The notes under the pieces were generated by a model. That model did no database searches. It saw only the letters and a program-made list of their open reading frames with translations, and was not told where the DNA came from. DNA of 59,527 nucleotides from the NCBI GenBank assembly GCA_964631345.1, contig CAZVWE010000011.1, positions 1-59,527 on the forward strand. Reading direction: 5' to 3'. The position numbers and the translations under genes were made by a program. Of this stretch, positions 7,135 to 16,754 are shown in pieces (position 1 is the stretch's first letter; each line of letters opens with the position of its first letter). This DNA is from MGBC163016 sp964631345. GTDB lineage: Bacteria > Actinomycetota > Coriobacteriia > Coriobacteriales > Eggerthellaceae.

Positions 7135-8415
7135 TTAACCTTTGTAAAGCATTCCATCCAAATTGAAGCTTGTATTATTTGGCTTGTCAGAGTGCTCATA
7201 ATTGGTCACTCCATCCATGGTTAATCTTGTAATGTAAATAGCGGGTGCATTGCCATCACCTTGAGTTATATATCCAGTGATATTTGCATTTTTATTGCCG
7301 CTATCGGTGCTTCCCTTTGATTCAAACCTGTAAATATAACCATCTTGCTCGCGTCCAGTAGCGCTTGTGCTATGCGCAGCTTCAGGATCTAACGTTACAT
7401 TAAATGTTGCTTTTACTTCTGGATTTGTTGAATACGACATGGTTTTTGCAGCACGAGTGCAAGTAATTGTGAAAGAACCATTATCGGCATCTAAGCTGGA
7501 AATCGTGAAATTACTTAGGTCTAACAAGTCGCCAGACTTTGCAGTGTAAGTTCCATCCATGTCTTTATATGTGACAACATGATTGACATCAGATGTGTCA
7601 TAAGACCATGACCCGTATGCCTTATTGAACTTGTATTTGTAAGTAGTATCTAGTGATGAATCAGCAAACCAAAGATCAAAGGTTTCGCTTTCAACAACAG
7701 TGCAGCTAGTTCCATCTTCAGAAAGTTCAGCCTCAATATTTACAAGGTCATTATTTGGATCAGCTGTGATTCCCGTTATTGCTTCGTATTCAACGTTTTT
7801 CAATTCAAACGTATATGTTCCATTTGAAGACTGAGAAGACTGGCGATAAGTTGCATTATAGGATGCAATCGCCTTAATGTTGTCATTCGCAACTGTTGTA
7901 TTGATGACACAAGTGACTGTTTGATCGTTTACCTTATCCATTCCATCTTCACTAAAAGACTCAATTTCAGCAGGGGAATTCGTTAGATAAGACGATGCCG
8001 AGAATAGCGTATCGTATGGCTTTTGGGTCTCAAATGCCTTACGGAATGTGCCCTCGTTTTGTCCCAGCGGATTCATCGCGCCCATAATCATTGAAACAAC
8101 GATGGCCGCAACAATTAAGACAATGACGACGATCCCAATTGCGACTGCTTTCTTGCTGACTTTAAATGGTTGTTTGGCCTGAGTTGCAACTCCAGCAGCT
8201 CCAGCTGTACTTGTGGCTCCAGATGCAACAGGCGCTGATGATTGTGCTGGAGCTACTGTAGGTGCGGCTTGCTGTGCAGTTGGTGTGGCAGCAGGCTGCG
8301 CAGAGCTAGTCGCATTAGGTTGTGTAGAACTCGGTTTTCCATTTAAAACCGCACCACAACTACCGCAAAATGCTGCATCATCATTTTGCTCAGCTCCACA
8401 TTTTGGACAAAACAT
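7135..8415 (-). CDS. Zinc-ribbon membrane protein with large outer domain
   Basis: The protein has about 426 residues counted from ATG at 8415, which has AGGTGAG 4-5 bases upstream; a GTG three codons earlier is an alternative. It begins with a zinc ribbon (CPKCG...CGSCG), continues with a Ser/Thr/Ala/Gln/Pro linker of about 60 residues, one membrane helix near residues 90-112, and an approximately 300-residue beta-rich extracytoplasmic domain. That domain has Asp/Thr/Ser-rich stretches, and I cannot assign it to a named family. Architecture and linker composition match the proteins at 276-1292 and 6261-7031, so the three are probably paralogous in their N-terminal halves. Confidence 0.75.
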   Translation of the reverse strand: MFCPKCGAEQNDDAAFCGSCGAVLNGKPSSTQPNATSSAQPAATPTAQQAAPTVAPAQSSAPVASGATSTAGAAGVATQAKQPFKVSKKAVAIGIVVIVLIVAAIVVSMIMGAMNPLGQNEGTFRKAFETQKPYDTLFSASSYLTNSPAEIESFSEDGMDKVNDQTVTCVINTTVANDNIKAIASYNATYRQSSQSSNGTYTFELKNVEYEAITGITADPNNDLVNIEAELSEDGTSCTVVESETFDLWFADSSLDTTYKYKFNKAYGSWSYDTSDVNHVVTYKDMDGTYTAKSGDLLDLSNFTISSLDADNGSFTITCTRAAKTMSYSTNPEVKATFNVTLDPEAAHSTSATGREQDGYIYRFESKGSTDSGNKNANITGYITQGDGNAPAIYITRLTMDGVTNYEHSDKPNNTSFNLDGMLYKG

Positions 8416-8568
8416 CGCGCTCACCTAACCTTTTAGCAACTTTTAACAATAAGTATTAAACGGATAACCGATTTCTGCTACGGGCTTATTTTATAAGTAT
8501 CTAGTATTCTTGGATAGAATAGCAATTCTTAAGGAGCTCTTTTTCCGGCAATTAGCTAGGGGTTTACT

Positions 8569-10371
8569 ATGGCAGCAAATGCAAACTCAAATAAAAATAG
8601 ATTTACGCTGATTGGAATAGTCATTGCCATCGTTTGTATAATTGCAGCTATTTGCATAGTTTTTATCGCACGTTTTGTATCAGAGGCACAGCAAAACGAA
8701 GTTATCGTTCGAGACAATGTGACAGTTTATGAAATGGACGCGTCACCTTTCCAAATAACACAAAGCACAATAGGATCCTTTATATCAACATCTGCTGACG
8801 GACTTGAGGAAGGAATGGTGGTTGTTGCAGGCGTAACCGAAGCAACCCCTAATGGACTTTTAGTCAAAGTCACAGGTATTGAACAAGTTGAAGGTGGCTA
8901 CAAAGTCACAACTGAACAGGCTGCTCTTGATGAGGTTTTTGAAAAATGCAACGTAGAGGCAAAAATAGATTTTACAAATGAAGGCAACTACGACATTTCA
9001 CAATCCGGAGGCGGCAATAACCCATCCTATATAGAAAAAGCCTGGGCAGATGAACATTACAACGAATTTCTACGTAAACAACTTGGATTTATAGAAGTTT
9101 GGGCAGGGAATTCATTTGATGTAGGCTTGAATATCAGCCCCAATAGAAATGTTGATTTTTGGCTAGTAGATAATTTCTCTGCAGGCTTTGAAAGCATAGA
9201 CGGTGTTTTAGATTTCTCAGACAAAATTCCTACACCGGATTTACCAAAATTTGCTCCTATTACAATTTGGGTTGGCCCTGTTCCTGTCGTATTATCGATT
9301 GACCTTTCGCTCGAACCATCAGGTAATCTAAAAGTTGATAACACGCTTTTCAATACGGGAGCTTCTATAGATCGCAAGATGGGTTTCGGCTATAAATCTT
9401 GGGAAGGCCTCTATCGAATAAATGAAGATAATTCCCGCGCACCTTATTTTGAAATTTCACCAGATGCTGGAATTATTAGAGTACAGTGCGATGCAGGCAT
9501 AACGCTTGAGCTTAGCTGCAAGCTTTACGGACTTGCAGGTCCTACGTTTGACGCTGGACTTGAAAGTGAAACAAAGCTTGGATTGAAACAAGCTGACTTA
9601 GTTACATCATCAAATACACAGCCTTTTTCGGTTCCGGGAATAGAGGGCGAATTCGATGGATATCTTAAAGAAAAGGTTACCCTTCCTTTATCTGGGCAAT
9701 TCACCGTTAATGTTCCAAACATAAATATTTTTTCTTCTGAAGACCACATCACACTGATTGATGCTGAGTTATTTAATACCGGCGATAGCATTGTTTTATT
9801 TGAAGAAACACTAGGAAATGAATATGCCTTGGTGAATTCTTTTACAACACCTGCACTTCATGGATACACTTCGGGATCTGATGGCATACCGGATCTCAAT
9901 AAACCGATGTACGATATGCCATCATTTACAATCAACTATCCTATTGATTGGGAACTAACCTCATCGTTTGATAAGGCTGATGAAACTCACGCATACGGAA
10001 ACGTGGAAATCAAAGGGCCTGAGGTTGACGGCAAACCTATACGAGTCGAGTTTCTTGTCAAAATTGGTCCTAGTGGTGGAGCCTGGGGCAATGATATGGT
10101 TACCAAGAATATTGCTTCAAGCCAAATGGGCGCTGACTGGTTTGTTGGATTTATCACAAACCCTGATTACGACTGGCTTAAAGGCGAAGGTTTCATTCAG
10201 CTTCGTCACCAAGGAGAAATGGGCGAGTCTAATTACCTAAATAATGGCGTAGGGTGTATTTACGCAACCATAGAGCTTGGCGATGATTTAACAGTTCCCG
10301 AAAACTTGCTTGAAAACGAAGTAGTTAAAGCTGCGATTGATGTTGTGTCATCTATTCGGATGGCTGGGTAG
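8569..10371 (+). CDS. Membrane-anchored extracytoplasmic beta-rich protein
   Basis: The 600-residue protein has a short basic N-terminus followed by a hydrophobic anchor at about residues 12-36 and no further membrane segment. It is therefore probably held outside the cell by an uncleaved signal anchor. Residues of about 80-130 contain a module with EGMVVVAGVTEATPNGLLVKV and TEQAALDEVFE, resembling a recurring extracellular module (P-x-G-L-L-x-K-V...T-x-x-A-x-L) that I remember from actinobacterial and archaeal surface proteins. The remainder is beta-rich with many Asp/Asn turns and no sorting signal. It diverges from the 7135-8415 gene and is convergent with glmM. A surface or adhesion role is a guess. 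Confidence 0.7.
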   Translation: MAANANSNKNRFTLIGIVIAIVCIIAAICIVFIARFVSEAQQNEVIVRDNVTVYEMDASPFQITQSTIGSFISTSADGLEEGMVVVAGVTEATPNGLLVKVTGIEQVEGGYKVTTEQAALDEVFEKCNVEAKIDFTNEGNYDISQSGGGNNPSYIEKAWADEHYNEFLRKQLGFIEVWAGNSFDVGLNISPNRNVDFWLVDNFSAGFESIDGVLDFSDKIPTPDLPKFAPITIWVGPVPVVLSIDLSLEPSGNLKVDNTLFNTGASIDRKMGFGYKSWEGLYRINEDNSRAPYFEISPDAGIIRVQCDAGITLELSCKLYGLAGPTFDAGLESETKLGLKQADLVTSSNTQPFSVPGIEGEFDGYLKEKVTLPLSGQFTVNVPNINIFSSEDHITLIDAELFNTGDSIVLFEETLGNEYALVNSFTTPALHGYTSGSDGIPDLNKPMYDMPSFTINYPIDWELTSSFDKADETHAYGNVEIKGPEVDGKPIRVEFLVKIGPSGGAWGNDMVTKNIASSQMGADWFVGFITNPDYDWLKGEGFIQLRHQGEMGESNYLNNGVGCIYATIELGDDLTVPENLLENEVVKAAIDVVSSIRMAG

Positions 10372-10406
10372 ATACCGTTTCAATAATGACAAGACGCCTC
10401 AATTGT

Positions 10407-10433
10407 AAAGCTTGCCAAGTTTTGGCAAGCTTT
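10407..10433. terminator. Bidirectional terminator between 8569-10371 and glmM
   Basis: A perfect 12-bp stem (AAAGCTTGCCAA and its complement) encloses the three-base loop GTT. Because the stem itself begins with AAA and ends with TTT, U residues follow the GC core on both strands. This fits the convergent gene pair on either side. Confidence 0.7.
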
Positions 10434-10491
10434 AGTAAGTCAATCCTTAGTAATTCAATTCTTGGCAAGCTTTAACGATGCTTAACGATAT

Positions 10492-11877
10492 TTAGCAATC
10501 CTTCACTACATCGGCAATGGTGTTTGCAAGACGATCTGCCACCTCAGCATCTTTCGCCTCAACCATTACGCGAACGCAAGGCTCAGTACCACTAGGACGA
10601 AGTACTACTCGCCCATCATCCCCAAGTTCAGCCTCAGCAGCTGCAACTACATCCTTAACCTTGGCATTTTCGCTGACTGTTTCCTTGTCAGCCACTTTCA
10701 CGTTAATTAACGTTTGTGGAAACTTCGGAATAGCACTCGCTGCTTCATCAACAGTTTTCCCACTACGTTTAATGGCAGCCAAGAACTGAACAGCGGTCAT
10801 AAGGCCATCACCTGTTGAGTTATGCTCAAGCAAAATCATGTGCCCGGATTGTTCGCCACCAATTGAGTACCCATGCTCTCGCATTTCTTCGAGCACATAG
10901 CGATCGCCTACTTTTGTTTGCACAACTTTAATGCCATGATCACGCATTGCATGTGTAAGTCCCAAGTTAGACATCACGGTTGTAACGATCGTATTCTCAC
11001 TCAAAACTCCGCGTTCTTTCATGTCAAGCGCACAAATCGCCTCAACCATATCGCCGTCAATCTCAACGCCACTAGGAGACACCATCATCACACGATCAGC
11101 ATCGCCATCATGGGCAATCCCAACATCAGCTGATGTCTCTTCGACCAACTTGCGCAGCGGCTCTAGATGGGTGGATCCGCATTCTACGTTGATGTCATAC
11201 CCATCAAAATCATCATTGATGACCTGGACGTCTGCACCAAGACGACGAAGCGCTTCAGGGCTGGTCTCTATTGATGCGCCATGCCCAGTATCAAGTGCAA
11301 CCTTCATCCCAGAAAAATCTATTCCCTGAGATTTAACAGATGTAACGGCATGCATGATATAAATCTCAGTTGCATCCTTAAGCTCTGCAGAAAATCCGAG
11401 GTCTGCACCTGATGGCATCTCGCGTGGCCAGGGAGCGTTATCGTCCGTTTCAGCCGCCTTCGCATTGCGCTCAACTAATCCCTCAAGTCCACCCGAAGTA
11501 ATGAATTCCTCAATCGCATCTTCAACTGCATCGGGAAGCTTAAATCCTTGTGAATCAAATAGCTTAATGCCGTTGTACTCCGGTGGGTTATGTGAAGCAG
11601 AAATTACAGCACCACCTGCAGCGGATAGCCTGCGTACCAATAAAGCAATTGCAGGTGTTGGAATAATTCCCGCAAGAAGTGCAGTTCCTCCGGCACTTTC
11701 AATACCTGCCACAAGAGCGGCCTCAAGCATGTCACCAGAAAGTCTAGTGTCTTTTCCAACGACTATGGTCTTTCCCATAAAAGTGACTGCGGCCTGTCCT
11801 AGTTTATATGCAAGCTCGCTTGTGAGTTCAGTGTTTGCAACTCCTCTAACACCGTCTGTTCCAAACAATCTAGCCAC
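10492..11877 (-). CDS. glmM: Phosphoglucosamine mutase
   Basis: The 461-residue enzyme converts glucosamine-6-phosphate to glucosamine-1-phosphate for UDP-GlcNAc and hence peptidoglycan synthesis. It has the alpha-D-phosphohexomutase architecture: phosphoserine loop SASHNP with Ser95, metal-binding DGDADR at 257-262 and the sugar/phosphate-binding RPSGTEP near residue 427. Length is typical. The start is GTG and overlaps the hisE stop codon by one base (TAGTG), implying translational coupling. It is the last gene of the rpoB-rpoC-hisE-glmM run. The bases after its stop include several short segments that end in TAA, resembling the other post-stop duplications. Confidence 0.96.
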   Translation of the reverse strand: MARLFGTDGVRGVANTELTSELAYKLGQAAVTFMGKTIVVGKDTRLSGDMLEAALVAGIESAGGTALLAGIIPTPAIALLVRRLSAAGGAVISASHNPPEYNGIKLFDSQGFKLPDAVEDAIEEFITSGGLEGLVERNAKAAETDDNAPWPREMPSGADLGFSAELKDATEIYIMHAVTSVKSQGIDFSGMKVALDTGHGASIETSPEALRRLGADVQVINDDFDGYDINVECGSTHLEPLRKLVEETSADVGIAHDGDADRVMMVSPSGVEIDGDMVEAICALDMKERGVLSENTIVTTVMSNLGLTHAMRDHGIKVVQTKVGDRYVLEEMREHGYSIGGEQSGHMILLEHNSTGDGLMTAVQFLAAIKRSGKTVDEAASAIPKFPQTLINVKVADKETVSENAKVKDVVAAAEAELGDDGRVVLRPSGTEPCVRVMVEAKDAEVADRLANTIADVVKDC

Positions 11878-12311
11878 TATTTTCCCCTTTTGACATGATC
11901 GTCTTTTAGTCGGATTGCGCCTTGTGGTCGCTCATCTTCTGTCATGCGATTATTAAGCTCTGCCGCAAGTTCATCTGTTGGAATGCCAAAACGCGCAAGC
12001 AAAACCATCAAATGATAAATCTCATCAGCCGCCTCATATCTCAAATGATCAACCGCAGCATCATAGAGATCATCTTTTGAAGAATATGCATCAAGCATTT
12101 GCGCTTCTTTAGCAGCAAGGCCAACCTCAAGCGCCTCTTCGGATACCTTCTTCAAAAGATTATCCAAACGGCCTTCCAAAAGCCTATGAGTATAGCTTGA
12201 ATCTCCTGCATCCATACGCGCCTGAATCGTTGCAGAAAGCGCATCTAAAGACGCCCCGATCTGTGACCGGGGCGCATTTGTTTCGTCTGGAATGTACGTT
12301 TTACTCGTCAT
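11877..12311 (-). CDS. hisE: HisE-like phosphoribosyl-ATP pyrophosphohydrolase
   Basis: The 144-residue protein matches the all-alpha HisE/MazG fold: SYTHRLLEG, then LLKKVSEEALEVGLAA with the metal-binding EExxE helix, then YEAADEIYHLMVLLA. HisE hydrolyses phosphoribosyl-ATP to PR-AMP and pyrophosphate in histidine synthesis. I chose ATG at 12311, which overlaps the end of rpoC by 11 bases; a longer frame would run 38 codons back inside rpoC in another frame. The stop codon overlaps the glmM start. The N-terminal 35 residues are longer than in a minimal HisE. No other his gene is nearby, so the placement is unusual and the enzyme may have a different nucleotide-pyrophosphatase job. Confidence 0.85.
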   Translation of the reverse strand: MTSKTYIPDETNAPRSQIGASLDALSATIQARMDAGDSSYTHRLLEGRLDNLLKKVSEEALEVGLAAKEAQMLDAYSSKDDLYDAAVDHLRYEAADEIYHLMVLLARFGIPTDELAAELNNRMTEDERPQGAIRLKDDHVKRGK

Positions 12312-15300
12312 CTTCATCTTCATCTGATGAATGATCTTGATTTTGAGCGGCGTACTCATCAGATCTTTGGCTTTCGAAATCTGAGATGTTAAATCCAAGA
12401 TTCGAAACAGAACCGAGAAGCGCATCTAGCTCTTCAAGGTTGCGCTGATAAGACCTCGGAGGAAGCGGCTCACCTAACATCTCTTCGCCATCAAGATTAT
12501 ATGAAGGCATTTCATCGCCACCGATAAGAATCGTGTCATCTGGTGAGAACACCATATCGAGTAGCTGCGACATGTCATCGCTTGATGCCGTAAGGTCATC
12601 CTCAATCACATGCAGAAGGTCGCGCTCTTCAAGACCCGCCTTCAGCTCTTCCATCGCCTTGACACCTATACCCTCAATACGCATGAGGTCATCTTCGGTA
12701 TGTCCAAGCAGGTCAGCAACGGTCTCAATTCCAGCCTCAGAGAACTTGTTTGCCCAACGCTGTGACACTCCCAAATCATCAAAGATATAAAGACGTGCCT
12801 GCTCATCAGTCAAATTGTGACCAGCGCGACTCTTCGTAAATGAGCTCAAATAGCTTGAGTAGCTAGAGCCTGAATTGAAGAATCCACTGTCATCGATGCT
12901 CCACTCTTCAGGCTGTGGAAGCATGTCTTCAATCTCACGTAAAGCATCAGGTGCATAATCCGGAAGCGCATCTGTCTTTGACGCCTCAATCGGAACACCC
13001 TTATATGTAAGCTTCACATCGCGATAACGTGTAAGACCAGTACCAGCAGGAATTGGCTTACCGATGATGACGTTTTCTTTAAGTCCTGCGAGGCAATCAG
13101 TCTTACCCTCAATTGCAGCATCGGTTAGAACCTTAGTAGTCTCCTGGAACGATGCAGCAGATAGCCACGAATCAGTTGCAAGCGATGCCTTGGTAATTCC
13201 AAGGAGCAAAGGCTGTCCAACAGGTGGCTCTTTGCCTTCTGCAATAAGGTCATTTGCCATACGCTCGAACTCAAATCGGTTCATCTGCTTACCTGGAAGC
13301 AAGTCAGAATCACCCGAATCAAGCACTGCAACCTTGCGAAGCATCTGACGAGCAATAACTTCAATATGTTTGTCGTTGATGTCTACGCCTTGGCTTACAT
13401 ATACGCCTTGAACCTGGCTTACGATGTAGCGAAGGGTTGTATTCGGGTCGGTTAAGCGCAATAGGTCATGTGGGTTGACAGAACCCTTTGTAAGCTGCTG
13501 TCCAACCTCAACCTCTGAACCATCAACAATACCAGGCATCATTGTTACACGAGGTGACACGATGTATTCGCGGAAGTTTCCTTGCTGATCATGGATAGTA
13601 AGTACCTTTGAAGACTTATCTCCTGCGATCTGCAAAGTACCAGAAATTTCTGCAAGCACAGCTTGGCCCTTAGGCTTACGTGCCTCAAAAAGCTCTTGTA
13701 CACGAGGAAGACCGTGCGTGATGTCCTCACCTGCAACACCACCAGTATGGAAGGTTCTCATCGTAAGCTGAGTACCAGGCTCACCAATTGACTGTGCTGC
13801 GATAATACCAACAGCAGTTCCAATGTTTACTGGACGACCTGTTGCCAAATCCCATCCATAGCACTTCTGGCAAACGCCACGCTCTGCATGACATGTCATA
13901 ATCGTGCGAATTGTAACCTCGGTAACTCCCTTAGAAATTAGGTCATTGATCTGCTCAATTGAGGTGATGTATTCCTCAGCGTCCATGAGAATTTCGCCAT
14001 TTTCATCAGCCACTGGTTCAAGCAAGCAGCGACCGATCAAATTCTCATCCGCCTCACCCTTATCGTTTAGAAGCGGATACGGAACGCCTTCATGTGTATG
14101 GCAGTCAACCTCACGAATAATCACATCTTGTGCAACATCAACAAGACGACGGGTCAAATAACCTGAGTCAGCAGTACGAAGCGCCGTGTCAGCCAAACCC
14201 TTACGAGCGCCGTGCGTTGAGATGAAGTACTCAAGCACCGAAAGACCTTCGCGGAAGTTTGCCTTAATCGGGCGGTCAATAATTTCACCCTTCGGGTCAG
14301 ACATCAGACCACGCATACCAGCAAGCTGCCTAATCTGTTTGATATTACCTCTAGCACCTGAGAAGGCCATCATGTAGATCGGGTTGAAGCGGTCGAAGTT
14401 CTCAGCCATTGCTTCGCCGACCTCTTCATTTGCCTCATTCCAAACATCTACTACTTGCTTATGGCGCTCCTCGTCAGACATAAGACCAAGCTCGTAGTCC
14501 TCATCGATTGCAGCAACCTTTTCATCAGCTGCAGCAAGGATTTCGCCCTTTTGCGGAGGAATCGTTGCGTCATAGACAGAAACTGTAACGCCTGCGCGAG
14601 TTGCATAGTGGAAACCCGCATCTTTCAAACCGTCAAGGATTGGCGGAATCTCGCTCATCGTATAGCGGTTGCAAACATCTTCAACGAGACGACTGATTTC
14701 CTTTTTGTTCATCTCATAGTTAAGGAACGGGAAATCCTCCGGAAGCACATCATTAAAGAGAATACGACCAACTGTTGTCTCAATACGATCGCCCGCTTTG
14801 TGCTCTTCATACTTACGATAAGAGGTTGCAACCTGCGTATCCTTACGCAAACGAACCTTAATCTTCGCCTGAAGATCTAAATCAGCACGAGCATCGTATG
14901 AATTCATCGCATCATCAAAATCAATGAATACACGACCCTCACCAGGGAAGCCATCGCGAGCAGCGGTCAAGTAGTAAAGACCGATGATCATGTCCTGAGT
15001 TGGAACCGTAAGCGGACGACCATGAGCAGGGGACTTGATGTTGTTAGACGAAAGCATGAGCACGCGAGCTTCAGCCTGAGCTTCAGCGCCAAGTGGCACG
15101 TGTACAGCCATTTGGTCACCGTCAAAGTCAGCGTTAAACGCTGTACATACAAGCGGATGTAAGCGAATTGCTTTACCTTCAACAAGTACTGGCTCGAATG
15201 CCTGAATACCAAGACGGTGAAGGGTAGGAGCTCTGTTTAGAAGAACTGGATGGTCAGTAATTACCTCTTCCAGAATATCCCAAACATAGCTTGCACCACG

Positions 15301-16752
15301 ATCAACCGCACGTTTTGCAGCTTTTATATTTGCAGCATACTCAAGCTCGACCAAACGCTTAATTACGAATGGCTTGAAAAGCTCCAGAGCCATAGCAGAT
15401 GGAAGGCCGCACTGATGAAGCTTCAGCTGAGGTCCAACAACGATAACTGAACGTCCTGAGTAGTCAACACGCTTGCCCAATAAGTTCTGACGGAAGCGGC
15501 CTTGTTTGCCCTTAAGCATGTCAGAAATTGATTTCAGTGGACGGTTGCCAGGGCCTGTAACAGGACGACCACGACGGCCGTTGTCAAACAAAGAGTCAAC
15601 CGCTTCTTGAAGCATGCGCTTTTCGTTATTCACGATGATCTCAGGAGCACCAAGATCAAGCAGTCTCTTTAGGCGGTTATTTCTGTTTATAACCCTACGA
15701 TAAAGGTCATTTAGGTCAGATGTTGCAAAACGGCCACCATCAAGCTGAACCATAGGACGTAGATCCGGTGGAATTACAGGAATAACATCCAAGATCATGT
15801 CTGATGGAGAGTTGTCTGATTTAAGGAACGCATCCACAACCTTTAAGCGCTTAACAGCCTTTGCGCGCTTTTGACCTTTGCCAGTTGAGATTACTTCGCG
15901 AAGCTCTTCTGCAGTTGCCTCAAGATCAATCGAATCAAGAAGGTCACGCACAGCTTCTGCACCCATACCACCTGTAAAGTAATCGCGGTAGTTTGCACGC
16001 ATCTCGCGATAAAGCGCCTCATCAGATACGAGCTGCTTAGGTTCAATACGCATGAACTCGTCAAGTGCATCAGCACGAAGTGCCTTACGCTCGTTGAACT
16101 CTTCGTAGATATCTGCGATCTCGGACTCGACTTCCTCAGGTGAAAGACGTTCCTCGTCATCTACATCCATCTCGTCGATGTATTCATCCTCATCAGGGAC
16201 GTACTCAGAAGAAAGGCGCCTTGTAGCTGCGATCAAACGATCACGCTCAGCATCTAGCTCTTCAAGATCAGCATCTAATTCATCACGAAGTTCATCTGCG
16301 TCTTCATCGCGAGCTTCCTTGTCAACACTTGTGATAATTGAGCTTGCGAAATAAAGAACTTTCTCAAGATCCTTTGGCGGAATGTCAAGCAAATATCCAA
16401 GTCTCGAAGGAGAGCCCTTGAAGTACCAAATGTGAGACACCGGAGCTGCAAGTTCAATGTGACCCATACGCTCACGACGAACCTTTGAGCGAGTTACCTC
16501 AACTCCGCATCGCTCGCAAACAATGCCTTTGAAACGCACGCGCTTGTATTTACCGCAAGCACATTCCCAGTCCTTTGTAGGGCCAAAGATTTTTTCGCAA
16601 TAAAGACCATCTTTTTCTGGTTTTAGCGTACGGTAGTTAATCGTCTCAGGCTTTTTGACCTCTCCACGAGACCAGCTACGAACATCCTCAGCGCTGGCAA
16701 GGGATATGCGGAGGGCGTCGAAATTGCGTACATCGAATTCTGCGTTTGGCAT
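12301..16752 (-). CDS. rpoC: RNA polymerase beta-prime subunit with C-terminal extension
   Basis: This 1483-residue subunit carries the catalytic centre of RNA polymerase. The N-terminal zinc finger has Cys64, Cys66, Cys79 and Cys82. The catalytic NADFDGD with the three magnesium-binding aspartates is at 540-546. The second zinc site (CHAERGVCQKC) and the trigger-loop motif GEPGTQLTMRTFH follow near residues 930-970. An acidic helical insertion lies at about 145-260. Conserved sequence ends near residue 1255 with the YKGVPIEAS segment, yet about 200 further residues follow. They include a helix-hairpin-helix domain resembling the alpha subunit C-terminal domain (1324-1381) and an acidic D/E/S-rich tail. 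The start codon lies 2 bases after the rpoB stop. Confidence 0.97.
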   Translation of the reverse strand: MPNAEFDVRNFDALRISLASAEDVRSWSRGEVKKPETINYRTLKPEKDGLYCEKIFGPTKDWECACGKYKRVRFKGIVCERCGVEVTRSKVRRERMGHIELAAPVSHIWYFKGSPSRLGYLLDIPPKDLEKVLYFASSIITSVDKEARDEDADELRDELDADLEELDAERDRLIAATRRLSSEYVPDEDEYIDEMDVDDEERLSPEEVESEIADIYEEFNERKALRADALDEFMRIEPKQLVSDEALYREMRANYRDYFTGGMGAEAVRDLLDSIDLEATAEELREVISTGKGQKRAKAVKRLKVVDAFLKSDNSPSDMILDVIPVIPPDLRPMVQLDGGRFATSDLNDLYRRVINRNNRLKRLLDLGAPEIIVNNEKRMLQEAVDSLFDNGRRGRPVTGPGNRPLKSISDMLKGKQGRFRQNLLGKRVDYSGRSVIVVGPQLKLHQCGLPSAMALELFKPFVIKRLVELEYAANIKAAKRAVDRGASYVWDILEEVITDHPVLLNRAPTLHRLGIQAFEPVLVEGKAIRLHPLVCTAFNADFDGDQMAVHVPLGAEAQAEARVLMLSSNNIKSPAHGRPLTVPTQDMIIGLYYLTAARDGFPGEGRVFIDFDDAMNSYDARADLDLQAKIKVRLRKDTQVATSYRKYEEHKAGDRIETTVGRILFNDVLPEDFPFLNYEMNKKEISRLVEDVCNRYTMSEIPPILDGLKDAGFHYATRAGVTVSVYDATIPPQKGEILAAADEKVAAIDEDYELGLMSDEERHKQVVDVWNEANEEVGEAMAENFDRFNPIYMMAFSGARGNIKQIRQLAGMRGLMSDPKGEIIDRPIKANFREGLSVLEYFISTHGARKGLADTALRTADSGYLTRRLVDVAQDVIIREVDCHTHEGVPYPLLNDKGEADENLIGRCLLEPVADENGEILMDAEEYITSIEQINDLISKGVTEVTIRTIMTCHAERGVCQKCYGWDLATGRPVNIGTAVGIIAAQSIGEPGTQLTMRTFHTGGVAGEDITHGLPRVQELFEARKPKGQAVLAEISGTLQIAGDKSSKVLTIHDQQGNFREYIVSPRVTMMPGIVDGSEVEVGQQLTKGSVNPHDLLRLTDPNTTLRYIVSQVQGVYVSQGVDINDKHIEVIARQMLRKVAVLDSGDSDLLPGKQMNRFEFERMANDLIAEGKEPPVGQPLLLGITKASLATDSWLSAASFQETTKVLTDAAIEGKTDCLAGLKENVIIGKPIPAGTGLTRYRDVKLTYKGVPIEASKTDALPDYAPDALREIEDMLPQPEEWSIDDSGFFNSGSSYSSYLSSFTKSRAGHNLTDEQARLYIFDDLGVSQRWANKFSEAGIETVADLLGHTEDDLMRIEGIGVKAMEELKAGLEERDLLHVIEDDLTASSDDMSQLLDMVFSPDDTILIGGDEMPSYNLDGEEMLGEPLPPRSYQRNLEELDALLGSVSNLGFNISDFESQRSDEYAAQNQDHSSDEDEDDE
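12613..12783 (-). other. Alpha-CTD-like domain within the rpoC C-terminus
   Basis: Residues of about 1324-1380 of beta-prime align without gaps to the E. coli RNA polymerase alpha C-terminal domain over about 58 positions, with roughly one-third identity by hand count. Shared anchors include the opening DDL, R-x-AN, I...DL, T-E-x-x-L, G-x-K and E-x-K. Arg1332, Asn1335, Gly1363 and Lys1365 fall on Arg265, Asn268, Gly296 and Lys298 of alpha, which contact UP-element DNA; Ser299 is replaced by Ala1366. DNA binding by this copy is inference; other helix-hairpin-helix families are possible. Confidence 0.7.
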
Positions 16753-16754
16753 GA

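Noticed and set aside
12312..12425. Longer hisE start inside rpoC
   Set aside because: The added residues are an out-of-frame reading of the acidic rpoC tail and do not resemble HisE.
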